Positions 29,621-39,263 of a stretch of 64,000 nt of DNA are shown here, piece after piece. The position numbers and the translations under genes were made by a program. Source of the DNA: Diplonema papillatum (taxonomy: Eukaryota; Euglenozoa; Diplonemea; Diplonemida; Diplonemidae); assembly GCA_030068145.1 (NCBI GenBank), contig JAPJBO010000808.1, forward strand, positions 1 through 64,000, in the 5' to 3' direction. The notes under the pieces were generated by a model. The model saw only the letters and a program-made list of their open reading frames with translations, had not been told where the DNA came from and did no database searches. Position 1 is the stretch's first letter; the number at the start of each line of letters is the position of its first letter.

Positions 29621-29947
29621 AGCGACGGCTACGTCCTGAGGTATACGGGTTTGGCGTCGTTCCAGCGGGCTTTGGAGCAAACTGCTGTGTGAATCCCGGC
29701 ATTGCCGGCGCACCCAGGCAGCGTAAAGAGCATACACCCGGGGAGATACAACTCCGAAATGGGTCGCGTTTACTTGGACTTGCGCCCTCCCTCGAAGATT
29801 TCTTCCAAAACCCAGTGGGATAAAGAAGGGGAAGAAAGAGAAGCTTGCAAACACAGCAGCGCCTGGTATGCAGGTCGCACTCGTTGCCCAGCGAATAGGT
29901 GGAACCCCATGAGGGGGTTGTACCCTGTACACGCGTAGCACAAGAAT

Positions 29948-30013
29948 GTTGAAGTATGGCTAAAGATAAAGTGGTGTCACCTGAGGGTAATCTCAGGGCC
30001 GCCCACGTGATAA
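29948..30013 (+). repeat. Repeat family L, copy 1
   Basis: gttgaagtatggctaaagat through ggtgtcacctgagggtaatc to ggccgcccacgtg; near-identical to 57727-57797. Confidence 0.75.
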
Positions 30014-31034
30014 GCCGTTAAGCATTGAGTTCTTTTAAGTACATGAACCACGTGGATTAACATGCACTGCCTTGAAAGTCAGGTTATCGGATGACGTCGT
30101 CACCTGCCATTGCGTCGTCAAGGTCGAGCATTTGTGGCGCTAGCGGGATTTGGCTTTCTTGCGATTCCAGAGACTGAGTCGGCGACTACGAGGGCGGGCA
30201 CGTGTGCCCGTTTTTCACTTTCGAGGGCATCGGTGCCCGTGGTCCCCGGTCGTTTCTGAGAGCTGCTTGCCCTCGGTACCTTCTTTTTCCTTCGATGCAC
30301 CCCTGAGTCGGGTGTGGTCGCCTTCGTCTTCTTCCGCTTGCGGCCGGCGTTCGGGCCTTCCTTCGGGGTGCCGAGCACCCTCTTCTTCAGCGCTGGTCGT
30401 TCGCTGGTTCCTGGCGTTGGTGGCGGCCTCTTGGTCGCCCGTCCGGTCGTCGCCGTCTCCTTTTTCGTTGCCGCGAGCGGCGACGTGGTCCCCGGCCGTT
30501 AAGCAGCGGCTGCCGGCTTATCCCGTGACACCTTTTATATGTACGTTATAGAAGGAGTAGCGTTGGCACTCTTACAGGTTCGTTCCCTCGTAGCTCGCCG
30601 GGAACGGACACTCCAGTAACTGGGTATGTTACCGTTTCAGTCAATCAATCACGCGCTACTTCAGCGAAACGCGTATGGAATCATGCATGGCCTGACGGTC
30701 CAAGAACTGGTGCAGAAAATGCCGCATTGAGCCAGCTCATCCCACGCTTAGAAAGTTGGTGATGCGGAGCATCCGTTACTTCGTTGGCCCGTGCAAACCC
30801 CAAGGCCAAAAATGTTACCACTGAGTCTGCGTAGGACTGCACATTACAATAAAACCCCACGCCATGCCGTGACACCGTAACGTACAGATTGACAAGGAGG
30901 AGAGGGCAACCGGCCTCCGCCCTTTATTAGCGTACGCTACCAACGGCAATTTGGACGTGAAGCCTGCGGTTAATCTGCCAGGCAGAACACTGATTCGCAT
31001 TGTTAATATTAGCATCGGGCTTGCAAACGAAGCA
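30014..31034. other. Intergenic, no gene recognised
   Basis: 30110-30510 is GC-rich with basic Lys/Arg/Pro-type open frames lacking an ATG; composition alone explains them. Nothing else supported. Confidence 0.4.
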
Positions 31035-31160
31035 GCTGCTGCGAGGCACGCGTCTTGTTCGTGCGTGGGATCGCTGCGACGGGAGCCGAGCAGCTTGATC
31101 AGGTCAGCCTCCGCTTCTTCACGGAGCAACTCGTTGACGACAGATCCACACTCAGCAAGC
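31035..31160 (-). pseudogene. Partial copy of the coiled-coil gene
   Basis: About 125 bp matching 31590-31715 of the gene to the right: it encodes VVNELLREEAEADLIKLLGS then RRSDPTHEQDACLAAA and stops matching on both sides. A detached internal or 3' fragment lying on the 3' side of the intact gene. Confidence 0.8.
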
Positions 31161-31342
31161 ACACAGCTATGTTAGTTTCCAACTACCGATCGATCGATGA
31201 CAGAGAGAAATCCAGATAAGAGGCAGGATTCTGTCTAAACACTAATTAAATCTTCTCTCCATCCTTCGAACAAGACTTGATGCTTCGTGCAAGGGGTTTC
31301 GAATCGGTTCCCGCCAGGACAAAACGGAAAGATGTTGTAAGC

Positions 31343-32158
31343 TCACGACTCGAACGATCCGTCGCCTTTGCGCTTCAAGATGGCATCGACGGCGCGGGCC
31401 TGCTTCCTGGCTGCCGCTATGGACGTCCGCACGTCGCGCATGGTCTCCCTCGCTTCCTCGGGCGTGACGGCTGTGCGGCACCCGCCGTTCTCGGCGAGGA
31501 GGCCCTCGTTTTCCTTCTGCAGCGCGTCGTCTTCCCGCCGACACTCCAGCTGCCGCAGCAGGGCGAGCCTTTCGCTGCGCAGGCTTTGCAACTTGTCGGC
31601 TGCTGCGAGGCACGCGTCGTGTTCGTGCGTGGGGTCGCTGCGACGGGAGCCGAGCAGTTTGACTAGGTCGGCCTCCACTTCTTCACGGAGCAACTCGTTG
31701 ACGACGAGATCAACGCTTGGCCAGACAGTTCGCGGCTCCTGTGCATATTGCTCGATCACGAAGCTTCGGGACATTTTGAGCACGCCGGCTGACTTGCACC
31801 ACTGGCTCCAGTCCTCGGCCGTCATGGCCGCGCCGCCGCAGGCGACGCTGGCGGAGTTGGCCTCGGCGAAGCCCCAGTGCGAGGCTTGCGCGAACGCCTC
31901 GAAAATGAACGCGGCACCGTCGGCCGCCTGCCCGCCACCGCCGTCGGCCAGCCGTCGGCCCTCGGCCAGCAGCAGCGCCGCCGCGGCCCGGCCGCCGCGA
32001 CGCTGGCCGCGGCGCAGGGTCTGCAGGATCACGCCGCACCGCTCCAGCAGCGCCGCCGACGTCGATTCCGCCGACTCCATGCCGGCCACGTACAGGCACA
32101 GCGCAGCCGCGTGGCATCCCTCCTCGTCGAGTCTGACACCCGCGTTGAGAAGGTCCAT
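31343..32158 (-). CDS. Coiled-coil protein of unknown function
   Basis: 271 residues, intronless, stop TGA, start MDLLNAGVRLDEEG. The N-terminal 75 residues form two to three short helices (GCHAAALCLYVAGMES, ALLERCGVILQTL) that resemble an MIT or TPR-like helical hairpin. The middle (80-150) is Ala/Gly-rich then helical (VVNELLREEVEADLVKLLGS). Residues 170-265 are charged and heptad-like (SLRSERLALLRQLECRRE, RTSIAAARKQARAVDAILKR), a probable coiled coil. The arrangement is compatible with a scaffold or kinetochore-type protein, but no family is recognised. GC-rich third positions match the neighbouring transporter. Confidence 0.7.
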   Translation of the reverse strand: MDLLNAGVRLDEEGCHAAALCLYVAGMESAESTSAALLERCGVILQTLRRGQRRGGRAAAALLLAEGRRLADGGGGQAADGAAFIFEAFAQASHWGFAEANSASVACGGAAMTAEDWSQWCKSAGVLKMSRSFVIEQYAQEPRTVWPSVDLVVNELLREEVEADLVKLLGSRRSDPTHEHDACLAAADKLQSLRSERLALLRQLECRREDDALQKENEGLLAENGGCRTAVTPEEARETMRDVRTSIAAARKQARAVDAILKRKGDGSFES

Positions 32159-32235
32159 GTCCCCGCACCCCCCGTTTCAAGGGGTTCCCCGATGCTGTAA
32201 GCTTTCGTTGATGGATACGTACAGCTCGCTAGCGA

Positions 32236-32348
32236 CTGGGTGTTTGCTTTTTTTGTGTTAACAATGCATTGTTTGGTACCAGAAATTCGTAGTTGGCAGC
32301 GTACTACACGAAACTTACCAAAGCAGGTGGGTTCCGCTAGTGCGCGCA
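32236..32348 (-). repeat. Repeat family E, reversed copy
   Basis: gttaacaatgcattgtttgg, gtagttggcagcgtactaca and gtgggttccgctagtgcgcg complement 7640-7738. Begins about 80 bp 5' of the coiled-coil gene. Confidence 0.65.
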
Positions 32349-32449
32349 AACAAAAAGTTCCGACAATTTCTTCTTGAATTTTTTTCGCGCTGGAATAGTT
32401 AACTTGTGAACCGGGATTCGACGGGCACGCGGGATGTGGCGCGATGCTT

Positions 32450-32727
32450 ACAACGAGATCTGTCTCTTGCCGAACTGGGCTGCAGGCACTGCTCCATGAC
32501 GAAGCTTCGGGACTTGCCCATCGCTCACCAGCACCACCTTGGCAATCCCCACCCATCCCGTTGAGTTTCGGGGTTCTGGGAAATTCCTGCTGAGCTCGTA
32601 GAGGCGGGAATGACTGGTGCACCATTCCGACACGGCAAAGTCCAGCCACATGACGCCACGGCTCTCTTTCATCGGATAGGACAAAGCGACGGGGCTTCGG
32701 TCTTGAACCAGTGCCGTCGAGACTGCT
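32450..32727 (-). pseudogene. Coding-like fragment, unidentified
   Basis: A minus-strand open stretch of about 90 codons with strongly protein-like composition (SPVALSYPMKESRGVMWLDF, FPEPRNSTGWVGIAKVVLVS). The only ATG is internal (32672) and the frame is bounded by stops. It could be a fragment of a gene duplicated from elsewhere or one exon of an undetected gene. Family not recognised. Confidence 0.35.
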
Positions 32728-33264
32728 CATGACCGTGTCACACCAGGCCTGTCACACTCCTGAGCGTGACCGCCAAACACAACCGCAGAGCAATGCATAG
32801 ATTCTTCCTGCAGGACATTCCAGCGGCTTCACTGAACCAAGCACACTGCGTATCTCACCAGAACGCGGGGAAAAATGAATGTCCTCGTATGCTGTGCAAG
32901 AGTTAATAAGACGCGGACTGAGGTACTTGTAACTCAAAAAGCACTGGACGCCGACACCAACCGGTCCTGAAAAAAAAGGTCCGGTTGCCTTATTTTTCCT
33001 CAAGACAACGAGTACCAGCATGCCCACTCGAAGGCGGCTGGATCCTTTAGGCAGGTTTCTAAGGCAGGTCCTTTGGGTTTCTCGCATTTCCCCCCCGATT
33101 AGCCAGCATGTGTCCCGTCTTCACAGTATCTTTCCTACAAAGGAGGCGGTTTGTTTGTGCGCGCTTCCTTCAAACATGTTTTGCTCATCTCCGGGAGTGA
33201 GGATAGTACGCTGCCATCGATCGGTTTTTGTTCTTGACAAATTTGCATTCGTTAGACACAAAAA
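32728..33264. other. Intergenic, no gene recognised
   Basis: A diverged family E-like piece lies at about 33150-33262 (gtttgtgcgcgc, agtacgctgcc, then acacaaaaa). Nothing else seen. Confidence 0.4.
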
Positions 33265-33525
33265 AATACTCGAGGGACTGCCTTGTGCTCATTTTTCGAC
33301 GGAGGCTAGAGGGGGAGAAAACAATACCAACTACAAAGTCGGCATGTTTTGTTGAACGCTTACCCGCCACTAAACCCAGATTTACCTGTGTTTCGTGTGG
33401 GCTACAACACATTTACCTCCTTTGGGATTGGAATATTGTTGCGATAGTGGGGAGTCATCGGCATCCTTTGGGAATTCGCAACTGGCAGTCTCCTCAAGTA
33501 TTTCCTACAAAGCAGGTGCATATAC
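33265..33525 (+). mobile_element. MITE-like family B, copy with inserted segment
   Basis: Both ends are present (aaatactcgagggactgcct; ggcagtctcctcaagtattt). A segment of about 45 bp (atagtggggagtcatcggca) sits near the right end, as in the copy at 48437-48713, so these two form a subfamily. Confidence 0.75.
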
Positions 33526-33654
33526 AAAAAAAAACAAGGCAGGCGATTCGTTGTCGTTGTTTGACTACAAGCCAACAGTTCGCCGTCGGTTTTCGATGGA
33601 AAAGGTGTGGTTGCTGCACGGAAGAGGACGCACCCAACACCAAATGGATGGAGG

Positions 33655-33785
33655 GTTGCGACCGTGCTTGGAATAGTTCGGTGCGTAACGCCACAGTGGC
33701 CCTGTCTGCACCGTGGTTTGGCCCTTTTCAGCCACGGACACATAACCGCAGGCAGATCTGCGCGTAACCTGAGTGTCTGGGGACA
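33655..33785 (+). repeat. Repeat family F, diverged copy
   Basis: gtgcttggaatagttcggtg, ccctgtctgcaccgtggttt, gccacggacacataa and cgtaacctgagtgtctg. Confidence 0.6.
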
Positions 33786-34723
33786 AGACAGCAATTTGGA
33801 ATAGGGCACCTAACGTAATTGGATTAATGTTGAAGCAGGTAAAACCTGGAGCACCCGGAAAAATGGGCTTGGTGCCCGGTTCGGCATTTATTTCGGGGCT
33901 TGCGTACTCTGCGCAATATTGCGACCGTGGTGCTTGCCGGCGCCTTGGGGCGCTCAATACTCAGCTCGACCCGTAGATGCCGCTGTCATAGGATAGGTTG
34001 CAGGACCTCCACTGGTGCAGCACAGGTGACTACCTGGGGGATCTTTTCCGGGAGGAATCACTTGCCACCCCGCTCGCTGCAGGTCATCGCACTCAATTTT
34101 TGGAACAGGTTTTTGGTTTGCACGAGGACTTGTGTTTGAGCGGAGTAGGTCTTGGTGAGGAAAGCGACAACTCCCTCGGCAGATGCGCCACAAGACCCCG
34201 ACAGCACCAACAGTGGAGACACAACTTCAGGGGGAGGGTGCGGAAGGCATTCGTGTCGGAGAGCACTCGCCACAGCCGCCAAGATTCAGCGCTGGCCAGA
34301 TCTACCCTGGTGAAGCAACCGCCCGTTTTCCGAGGACCGCTAGCAGGCTCGACGTTTGCTACGTTTAACAGAAGAGAGAGATGTCACGGCAAAGTCTCCG
34401 AAACAGAAGAGTCGACACGCCACCACACAACCACGGGAGGTTGTACGACGATGTTCGCAAAAAGCTCGATGCCGGCGCCGTCTGCCTTTCGTGTCCGATG
34501 AAGCTCAGCCAGCGACGAACGAAAGGCGTGGCGTCCAGACACGTTGTGGTCTTGGCGGCAACCTAGATGAGCTCAGCCAGTCTTGCATAGTGAAGAAGGG
34601 CAAATTCGCAAGTTCGACAAACTAAGACCGTGACGTCCAGACGTCGCCCGCACGTTCTCCAGACTTCAGGAAGCGCTCGATAGTGTGTCGAAGCAGGCGA
34701 ACAGACTAAAAACGCCACACGAA
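33786..34723. other. Intergenic, no gene recognised
   Basis: No repeat or protein-like frame identified. Confidence 0.4.
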
Positions 34724-35192
34724 GCGCAGACAAGGTGTGGGCCTAATGCAAACGGCTCGCCACGTTGCAAACCCTGTGAATTGTTGGCACCACCTCTGGG
34801 ACTTCACGTCTCAAGTTCAACTGCGTCTGGATCAGCTAGAAGGTCTTCATCGTGACCGTTTTCTTGGCTGGAGAGGGTGATAGGATTTGGGAAGGTGGGC
34901 GCCCCGTCGTCAGACGGCCGCCGGTGGGCCATCGGAGACTGCGTGCCGGCCCCGCCCGCTTCGTGGTCGATGAGCTCAGCCAGCGTGTCGCAGGAGGGGG
35001 CGTTCAGGGTTTCGGGCAGTGTGACGTCGAGGCACGCGGCGACGGCGGCCGCCGCGCTGAAGAAGAAGAACCCGGCCGTGCCGAGCTTCGCCACGAACGG
35101 CGCCACCAAGCCGCGCTCGCCGTGCAGACGCCGAGGGCGCTGGACCGGATGTCCGTCGGGAACAGCTCCCCGCCCCAGATGTACACAATCGC
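34724..35192 (-). pseudogene. 3' partial copy of the SLC22-type transporter
   Basis: Matches 35350-35826, the last about 130 codons of the transporter plus its 3' flank. It encodes YIWGGELFPTDIRSSALGVC and FFFFSAAAAVAACLDVTLPE, so identity is high, but a short deletion at the ASARVGG segment shifts the frame and everything upstream of the C-terminal helices is missing. It lies directly 3' of the intact gene in the same orientation, separated by a doubled 45-bp unit (35233-35335, agctcgatagcttgtcg). Confidence 0.9.
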
Positions 35193-35423
35193 GATCAGAA
35201 GAGCTAGAACGTATTTCCGTCCGTACTTGCAGCTTCCCTACTCTTCGTCAAGCTCGATAGCTTGTCGAAGGCCAATATTTCAGCGGGCTGCCCTACTCTT
35301 CGTGAAGCTCGATAGCTTGTCGGAGGCCAACATTTCAAAGAGACACAAATGGAAAGACAAGGTGTGTGCCAAATACTTGCAAACCCTGTGAAGGCATCAC
35401 CTCTGGGACTTCACGCCTCTGCT

Positions 35424-37142
35424 TCAACTCTGCTCAACGTCGAGCTCAACTGCGTCTGGATCAGCTAGAAGGTCTTCATCGCGACCGTTATCTTGGCTGG
35501 AGAGGGTGATAGGATTTGGGAAGGTGGGCGACCCGTCGTCAGACGGCCGCCGGTGGGCCATCGGAGACTGCGTGCCGGCCCCGCCCGCTTCGTGGTCGAT
35601 GAGCTCAGCCAGCGTGTCGAAGGAGGGGGCGTTCAGGGTTTCGGGCAGTGTGACGTCGAGGCACGCGGCGACGGCGGCCGCCGCGCTGAAGAAGAAGAAC
35701 CCGGCCGTGCCGAGCTTCGCCACGAACGGCGCCACCAAGCCGCCGACGCGCGCGCTCGCAGTGCAGACACCAAGTGCGCTGGACCGGATGTCCGTCGGGA
35801 ACAGCTCCCCGCCCCAGATGTACACTATTGCAAAGCACGCGGCCACCGCCGTCTTCCCCAGCACCGCAAGCCCTTTCCCCACCGTCGTCAGCCCGACTTT
35901 TTCGCACGCCACGTACAACACGCAGGTCGCCGCTCCGATCGCAAACCCCCCCGCTGTCGTCTTCTTCCTGCCCATCGACGGCCTGTCGATGAGGAGGTAC
36001 TGGAACCAGTACGCCGGCAACTCCCCGACGGCGATGATCAACCCGTTGACGTACACGTCGCCTCCCAGGTCGCCCGCAGCGAAGTTCAACCCGTAGTACA
36101 CGACGGACGCCGCGAACCACGAGAACCCCATGGCGACAATCCGCCACCGCACCCCCGGGTGGCGGAGAGCTGCCCGGAGCCCGGGCTTCACGGGGGACGA
36201 GTTTCCCTGGGCGCCCGGGCGGCCAGCCTCCATCCCGACGTAGTTGTCATCGCACTCGACGACGTCGCTGGGCACGCGCAGCGTCGCGAGGATGACCGGG
36301 ACGGGCCGGTCGTTGATTTCGCAGATCCGCTTGACGACGACGCGGACCCGGTCTATCTTCTTCTTGCTCAGCAGCCACCGGGGGCTCTCCTCGAGCGAGC
36401 ACACCCACAGCAGCGGGGGCAGCGACGCGCCGCCGATGATGAGCAGGAACGGCCGCCAGTCCGGGACGGCCTGCGCGATGGGAACGATGGCCACGGTCCC
36501 GACGCCGAAGGCGGCGAGCACACACGTCGCGACGAGGCTCCGGCTCGCGTCGGGGATGCTCTCGACGCAGAAGACGTACGTGCACAGCGACCAGCCGCCG
36601 ATGCACGCCCCGTGGCACAGCTTCCACGCCAGGTACACAACGAACCCCGAGCTCGACGCCGCGGCCGCGCAGACCAGCGCAGCGAGGAACCCCAAAAAAA
36701 ACGCCGGCCGCAGCCGGCCGATCCTGTCGGCCGCCCTCCCGGCCGCGAAGCCGCCGATGAACCAGCCCAGGAAGAACACGGACGCTGTCGTCGGCCCGTG
36801 CCACGTCGGCACGCAGTCGCCCCACTCGGTGACGACGGTTTGCCCCCGCCACCTCTTCACCCAGCCGGCCGCTCTGAACGCCGTCGTGTTCGCGCAGAAA
36901 TCGCTCACGCTGGGGACCTCCTCGTCCACGCACCCCGGTAACGTGCACTCCACCTCCCCTTCGAGTGTCGTGTAGAAGTTCGTCAGGACGTGGGCTCCGA
37001 TCAGCATGGTCACCAAACTAGCCCAAATGCTGATGTTCCATTGGTACCGGTGGAACCCGACCTCCGCCAACACTTCGTCGATGGTCGATTGGTTCGTGTA
37101 GCTCTGCGAGTCCTCATCATCCCCCCCGTCGGATGAAGGCAT
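35424..37142 (-). CDS. SLC22/organic cation transporter-type MFS protein
   Basis: 572 residues, intronless, stop TGA. An acidic N-terminal tail (MPSSDGGDDEDSQ) is followed by 12 predicted membrane segments with a large first extracellular loop (about 65-110, several Cys and an NTT glycosylation site), as in SLC22. MFS motif A is GGFAAGRAADRIGRLRP after helix 2; the cytoplasmic loop after helix 6 opens with EESPRWLLSKKK, the SLC22 signature; GRKKT follows helix 8; ELFPTDIRSSALGVCTASAR before helix 11 matches the family's ELYPT..R box; the last helix ends VTLPET. The C-terminal tail is Ser/Asp-rich and probably cytosolic. Expected: a plasma or organelle membrane carrier for organic cations, carnitine or similar solutes; the substrate cannot be read from sequence. 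The long plus-strand frame opposite is a GC-codon shadow. Confidence 0.93.
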   Translation of the reverse strand: MPSSDGGDDEDSQSYTNQSTIDEVLAEVGFHRYQWNISIWASLVTMLIGAHVLTNFYTTLEGEVECTLPGCVDEEVPSVSDFCANTTAFRAAGWVKRWRGQTVVTEWGDCVPTWHGPTTASVFFLGWFIGGFAAGRAADRIGRLRPAFFLGFLAALVCAAAASSSGFVVYLAWKLCHGACIGGWSLCTYVFCVESIPDASRSLVATCVLAAFGVGTVAIVPIAQAVPDWRPFLLIIGGASLPPLLWVCSLEESPRWLLSKKKIDRVRVVVKRICEINDRPVPVILATLRVPSDVVECDDNYVGMEAGRPGAQGNSSPVKPGLRAALRHPGVRWRIVAMGFSWFAASVVYYGLNFAAGDLGGDVYVNGLIIAVGELPAYWFQYLLIDRPSMGRKKTTAGGFAIGAATCVLYVACEKVGLTTVGKGLAVLGKTAVAACFAIVYIWGGELFPTDIRSSALGVCTASARVGGLVAPFVAKLGTAGFFFFSAAAAVAACLDVTLPETLNAPSFDTLAELIDHEAGGAGTQSPMAHRRPSDDGSPTFPNPITLSSQDNGRDEDLLADPDAVELDVEQS

Positions 37143-37950
37143 GGCAACCCACCTGCGAGCGCCGCAGGCGTCGTCCGGCTCCGGGCCGGCAGGGGCTTCG
37201 TCCTACTTTCTCCCTCAGGATTAAATTTCTGAATACGACAGCGATGTGTAAATATTATACCGGCTGTTTGCACTCACACCCCCCGCCCCACTTTGTTCTT
37301 CGCTTTGTAGGGTAGAAGCCTCTTTGAGGGGGGGTTACCTGTGTGAGCACTTTTTCGTTGGCTTTCTTTTCTAGACTGTTTCATGCGCAACCGTCATTTT
37401 TTGTAAGCACCCGCTTTGCAGAAAACACTCGAGGAGGTCCCCAGTTTTTTACCCCTGCTCTGATTCAACCCGAACGACGCACGCAGCAATATAATAAGAG
37501 ACGATGCCAAAAAAACCCCCCCCCCCCCCCTCGGAAGGGGAGAGGGACCCTGGAGGGGGGGGATAGCCACGTGTTCGGAGTACGGGTCGCCACGCCGCCG
37601 TAGTAGATCCCCGTTGAAGCCGGCACGATAACAGAAAGCAGGTCCACCTCTAGACCCTGGAACTGCATCGCAGTGCCGCCTGCCACTGCCTATTCCGCTG
37701 CACATCACGATCTATCACAACGATGCGTCTTCTTGTTGCGCTAGTGGGGAGTCATTTGCATGCAAATGAGTACCACACAATGCTCTTCGCTACGTGACTC
37801 CAGAAGGGGCCATGAGCCTCTGTCGTCGTGGAGACTGGCGTTTCAAATACGAAAAATGCAATGGAGAAAGGTATCGGTCGTCCAAAAAGCTGGAGAACGG
37901 GCGGAACGCTCAACGCTCTGACGTGAGACAGCCCGCGCAGCACAGGCATT
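37143..37950. other. Intergenic with B-like and J-like pieces
   Basis: 37350-37450 ends like family B reversed (aagcacccgctttgcag, aaacactcgaggagg). 37585-37620 (cgccgtagtagatccccgttg) looks like a very short MTHFSD-gene piece. 37640-37700 resembles family J. Confidence 0.45.
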
Positions 37951-37954
37951 CCCG

Positions 37955-38060
37955 TCGCTGCCCCAGTAGATCCCCATTGTGCGTTGCGCGGCTCGCTCGA
38001 CCCTAACGGACCGAGAGATGTGTAGTCAAGCCGGATGTCATGCTCAAGGACTGGCCACAC
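37955..38060 (-). pseudogene. 3' partial copy of the MTHFSD-like gene
   Basis: About 105 bp corresponding to 38555-38680: ccccagtagatccccattg, then ccggatgtcatgctcaagga and ctggccaca. It encodes WPVLEHDI and then drifts out of frame. It lies on the 3' side of the intact gene. Confidence 0.8.
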
Positions 38061-38438
38061 GAACCACAGATTCTCACCGCGCGCTCCCGCCGAAACACTT
38101 GCAGCTTACGATAAGAGTAGCCGCCAGCAATGCAGGCAGAATACGCGCACGTTACCCCAGGTACGTGTGGGTGTCGTGGGTGGGTGAAGTCTGCTTTTCT
38201 TTATCATGTCCCGCAGGTCGTTACGGTGATCTCCTACCCTCCAACCGGCGAGTCCTCCTATCACTTTCTCAAGTTGTAAGTTGCACAGCTTGGTTTGGAT
38301 AGCCTCTTCCCCTCTTCGGTGGATGCAATCACTGCACGTGGTGCCCAAGCGACCATTAATCGGACGTTGGAGACAGTCTCCCCCCTTCGTGGATAAAACA
38401 CTCGGCTCAAGTGGCATGGGGGTCTGCGGGAGACATCC

Positions 38439-39263
38439 TCACTCGAACACCACGCGCACTTTCCGCTTGCGCCGCGGGCCGGGCGGTTTGCCCGGAGCTT
38501 CGGCAGTGCGCAGGTCGCGCAGGATGGGGATTCTGCCCCGCATGTCCTCCGTCACGCAGCCCCAGTAGATCCCCTGCGGCCGTGCATGCCGCGCGGCCGG
38601 GTCGACCCTCACGGTCCTGGAGGGCGTCACTATGTAGTCAACCGGGATGTCATGCTCAAGGACTGGCCACTCAAACCACGGCCCCGGCTTCTCTCCGCGC
38701 GCCTCCGTCGGGACCACCTGCAGATCGTGCACAGTGGTGACCACGACGGTGGCGTCTGTTATCAACCCGAGTTCGACGCACAGGCCGAACTCCATGTCGG
38801 AGTACCCTTTCCCTTTCCCAAGCCGCGCCCCGCTGTCTTCCGACACGACGACAGAACCCGCGAGCACCAGGTCAATCACCGGCATTTCCTCTGGATCGAC
38901 CGGCGTCCCGTGCTTGAACGCTCCCTTTATCGTCGACGCCTCCGAAAGAGCCCCGGGGGCAATGCACCGTGGGTTGAGCCTCACGAAGCACTTCCGGGCG
39001 GAGAGCTGCGGGACGGCCATGTATACCGTTTTCCCGGCTTGCAAGGCGACCAGCCGGGCCGGCCGCTGCGAGGCGTCGGGGTTGGCCTTGACGGCGGCCG
39101 CCGAGGCGAAGGCGGGCAGCGCCGCCAGCCTCCGCGCCGCGTCGTCGGCTCCTTCGAAATTCGGGATCCGGTCTTCCAACGGGAGAGGGAAGCGGCCGAC
39201 GCCTTCCTCGGTCATCGTCCTCCACACCATGCGGCGCATCTCGTCCTTCGTGCGGCGGGGCAT
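38439..39263 (-). CDS. MTHFSD: MTHFSD-like protein (5-formyl-THF cyclo-ligase fold)
   Basis: 274 residues, intronless, stop TGA, start MPRRTKDEMRRMVW. It aligns along its length with animal MTHFSD as I remember it: the N-terminal IW/W helix, FPLPLEDRIPNFEGADDAA, a VKANPDASQRPARLVAL block, KTVYMAVPQL, LVLAGSVVVSEDSGARLGKG and GYSDMEFGL (the glycine-rich nucleotide-binding region of the fold), VVTTVHDLQVV, EHDIPVDYIVTPSRTV, and IYWGC near the end. Human MTHFSD carries a C-terminal RRM; here the protein ends soon after RIPILRDL in a basic KPPGPRRKRKVR tail. The cyclo-ligase active site is incomplete in this subfamily, so a folate-related or RNA-related role is known only by homology. Confidence 0.9.
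   Translation of the reverse strand: MPRRTKDEMRRMVWRTMTEEGVGRFPLPLEDRIPNFEGADDAARRLAALPAFASAAAVKANPDASQRPARLVALQAGKTVYMAVPQLSARKCFVRLNPRCIAPGALSEASTIKGAFKHGTPVDPEEMPVIDLVLAGSVVVSEDSGARLGKGKGYSDMEFGLCVELGLITDATVVVTTVHDLQVVPTEARGEKPGPWFEWPVLEHDIPVDYIVTPSRTVRVDPAARHARPQGIYWGCVTEDMRGRIPILRDLRTAEAPGKPPGPRRKRKVRVVFE

Noticed and set aside
30118-30540. Basic Lys/Arg/Pro frame (minus) and Ser/Pro/Arg frame (plus)
   Set aside because: No ATG for the minus frame and both are low-complexity; compositional artefact.
35493-36941. Long plus-strand open frame (482 codons) opposite the transporter
   Set aside because: Arg/His/Pro-rich shadow caused by GC-rich third positions of the transporter on the minus strand.
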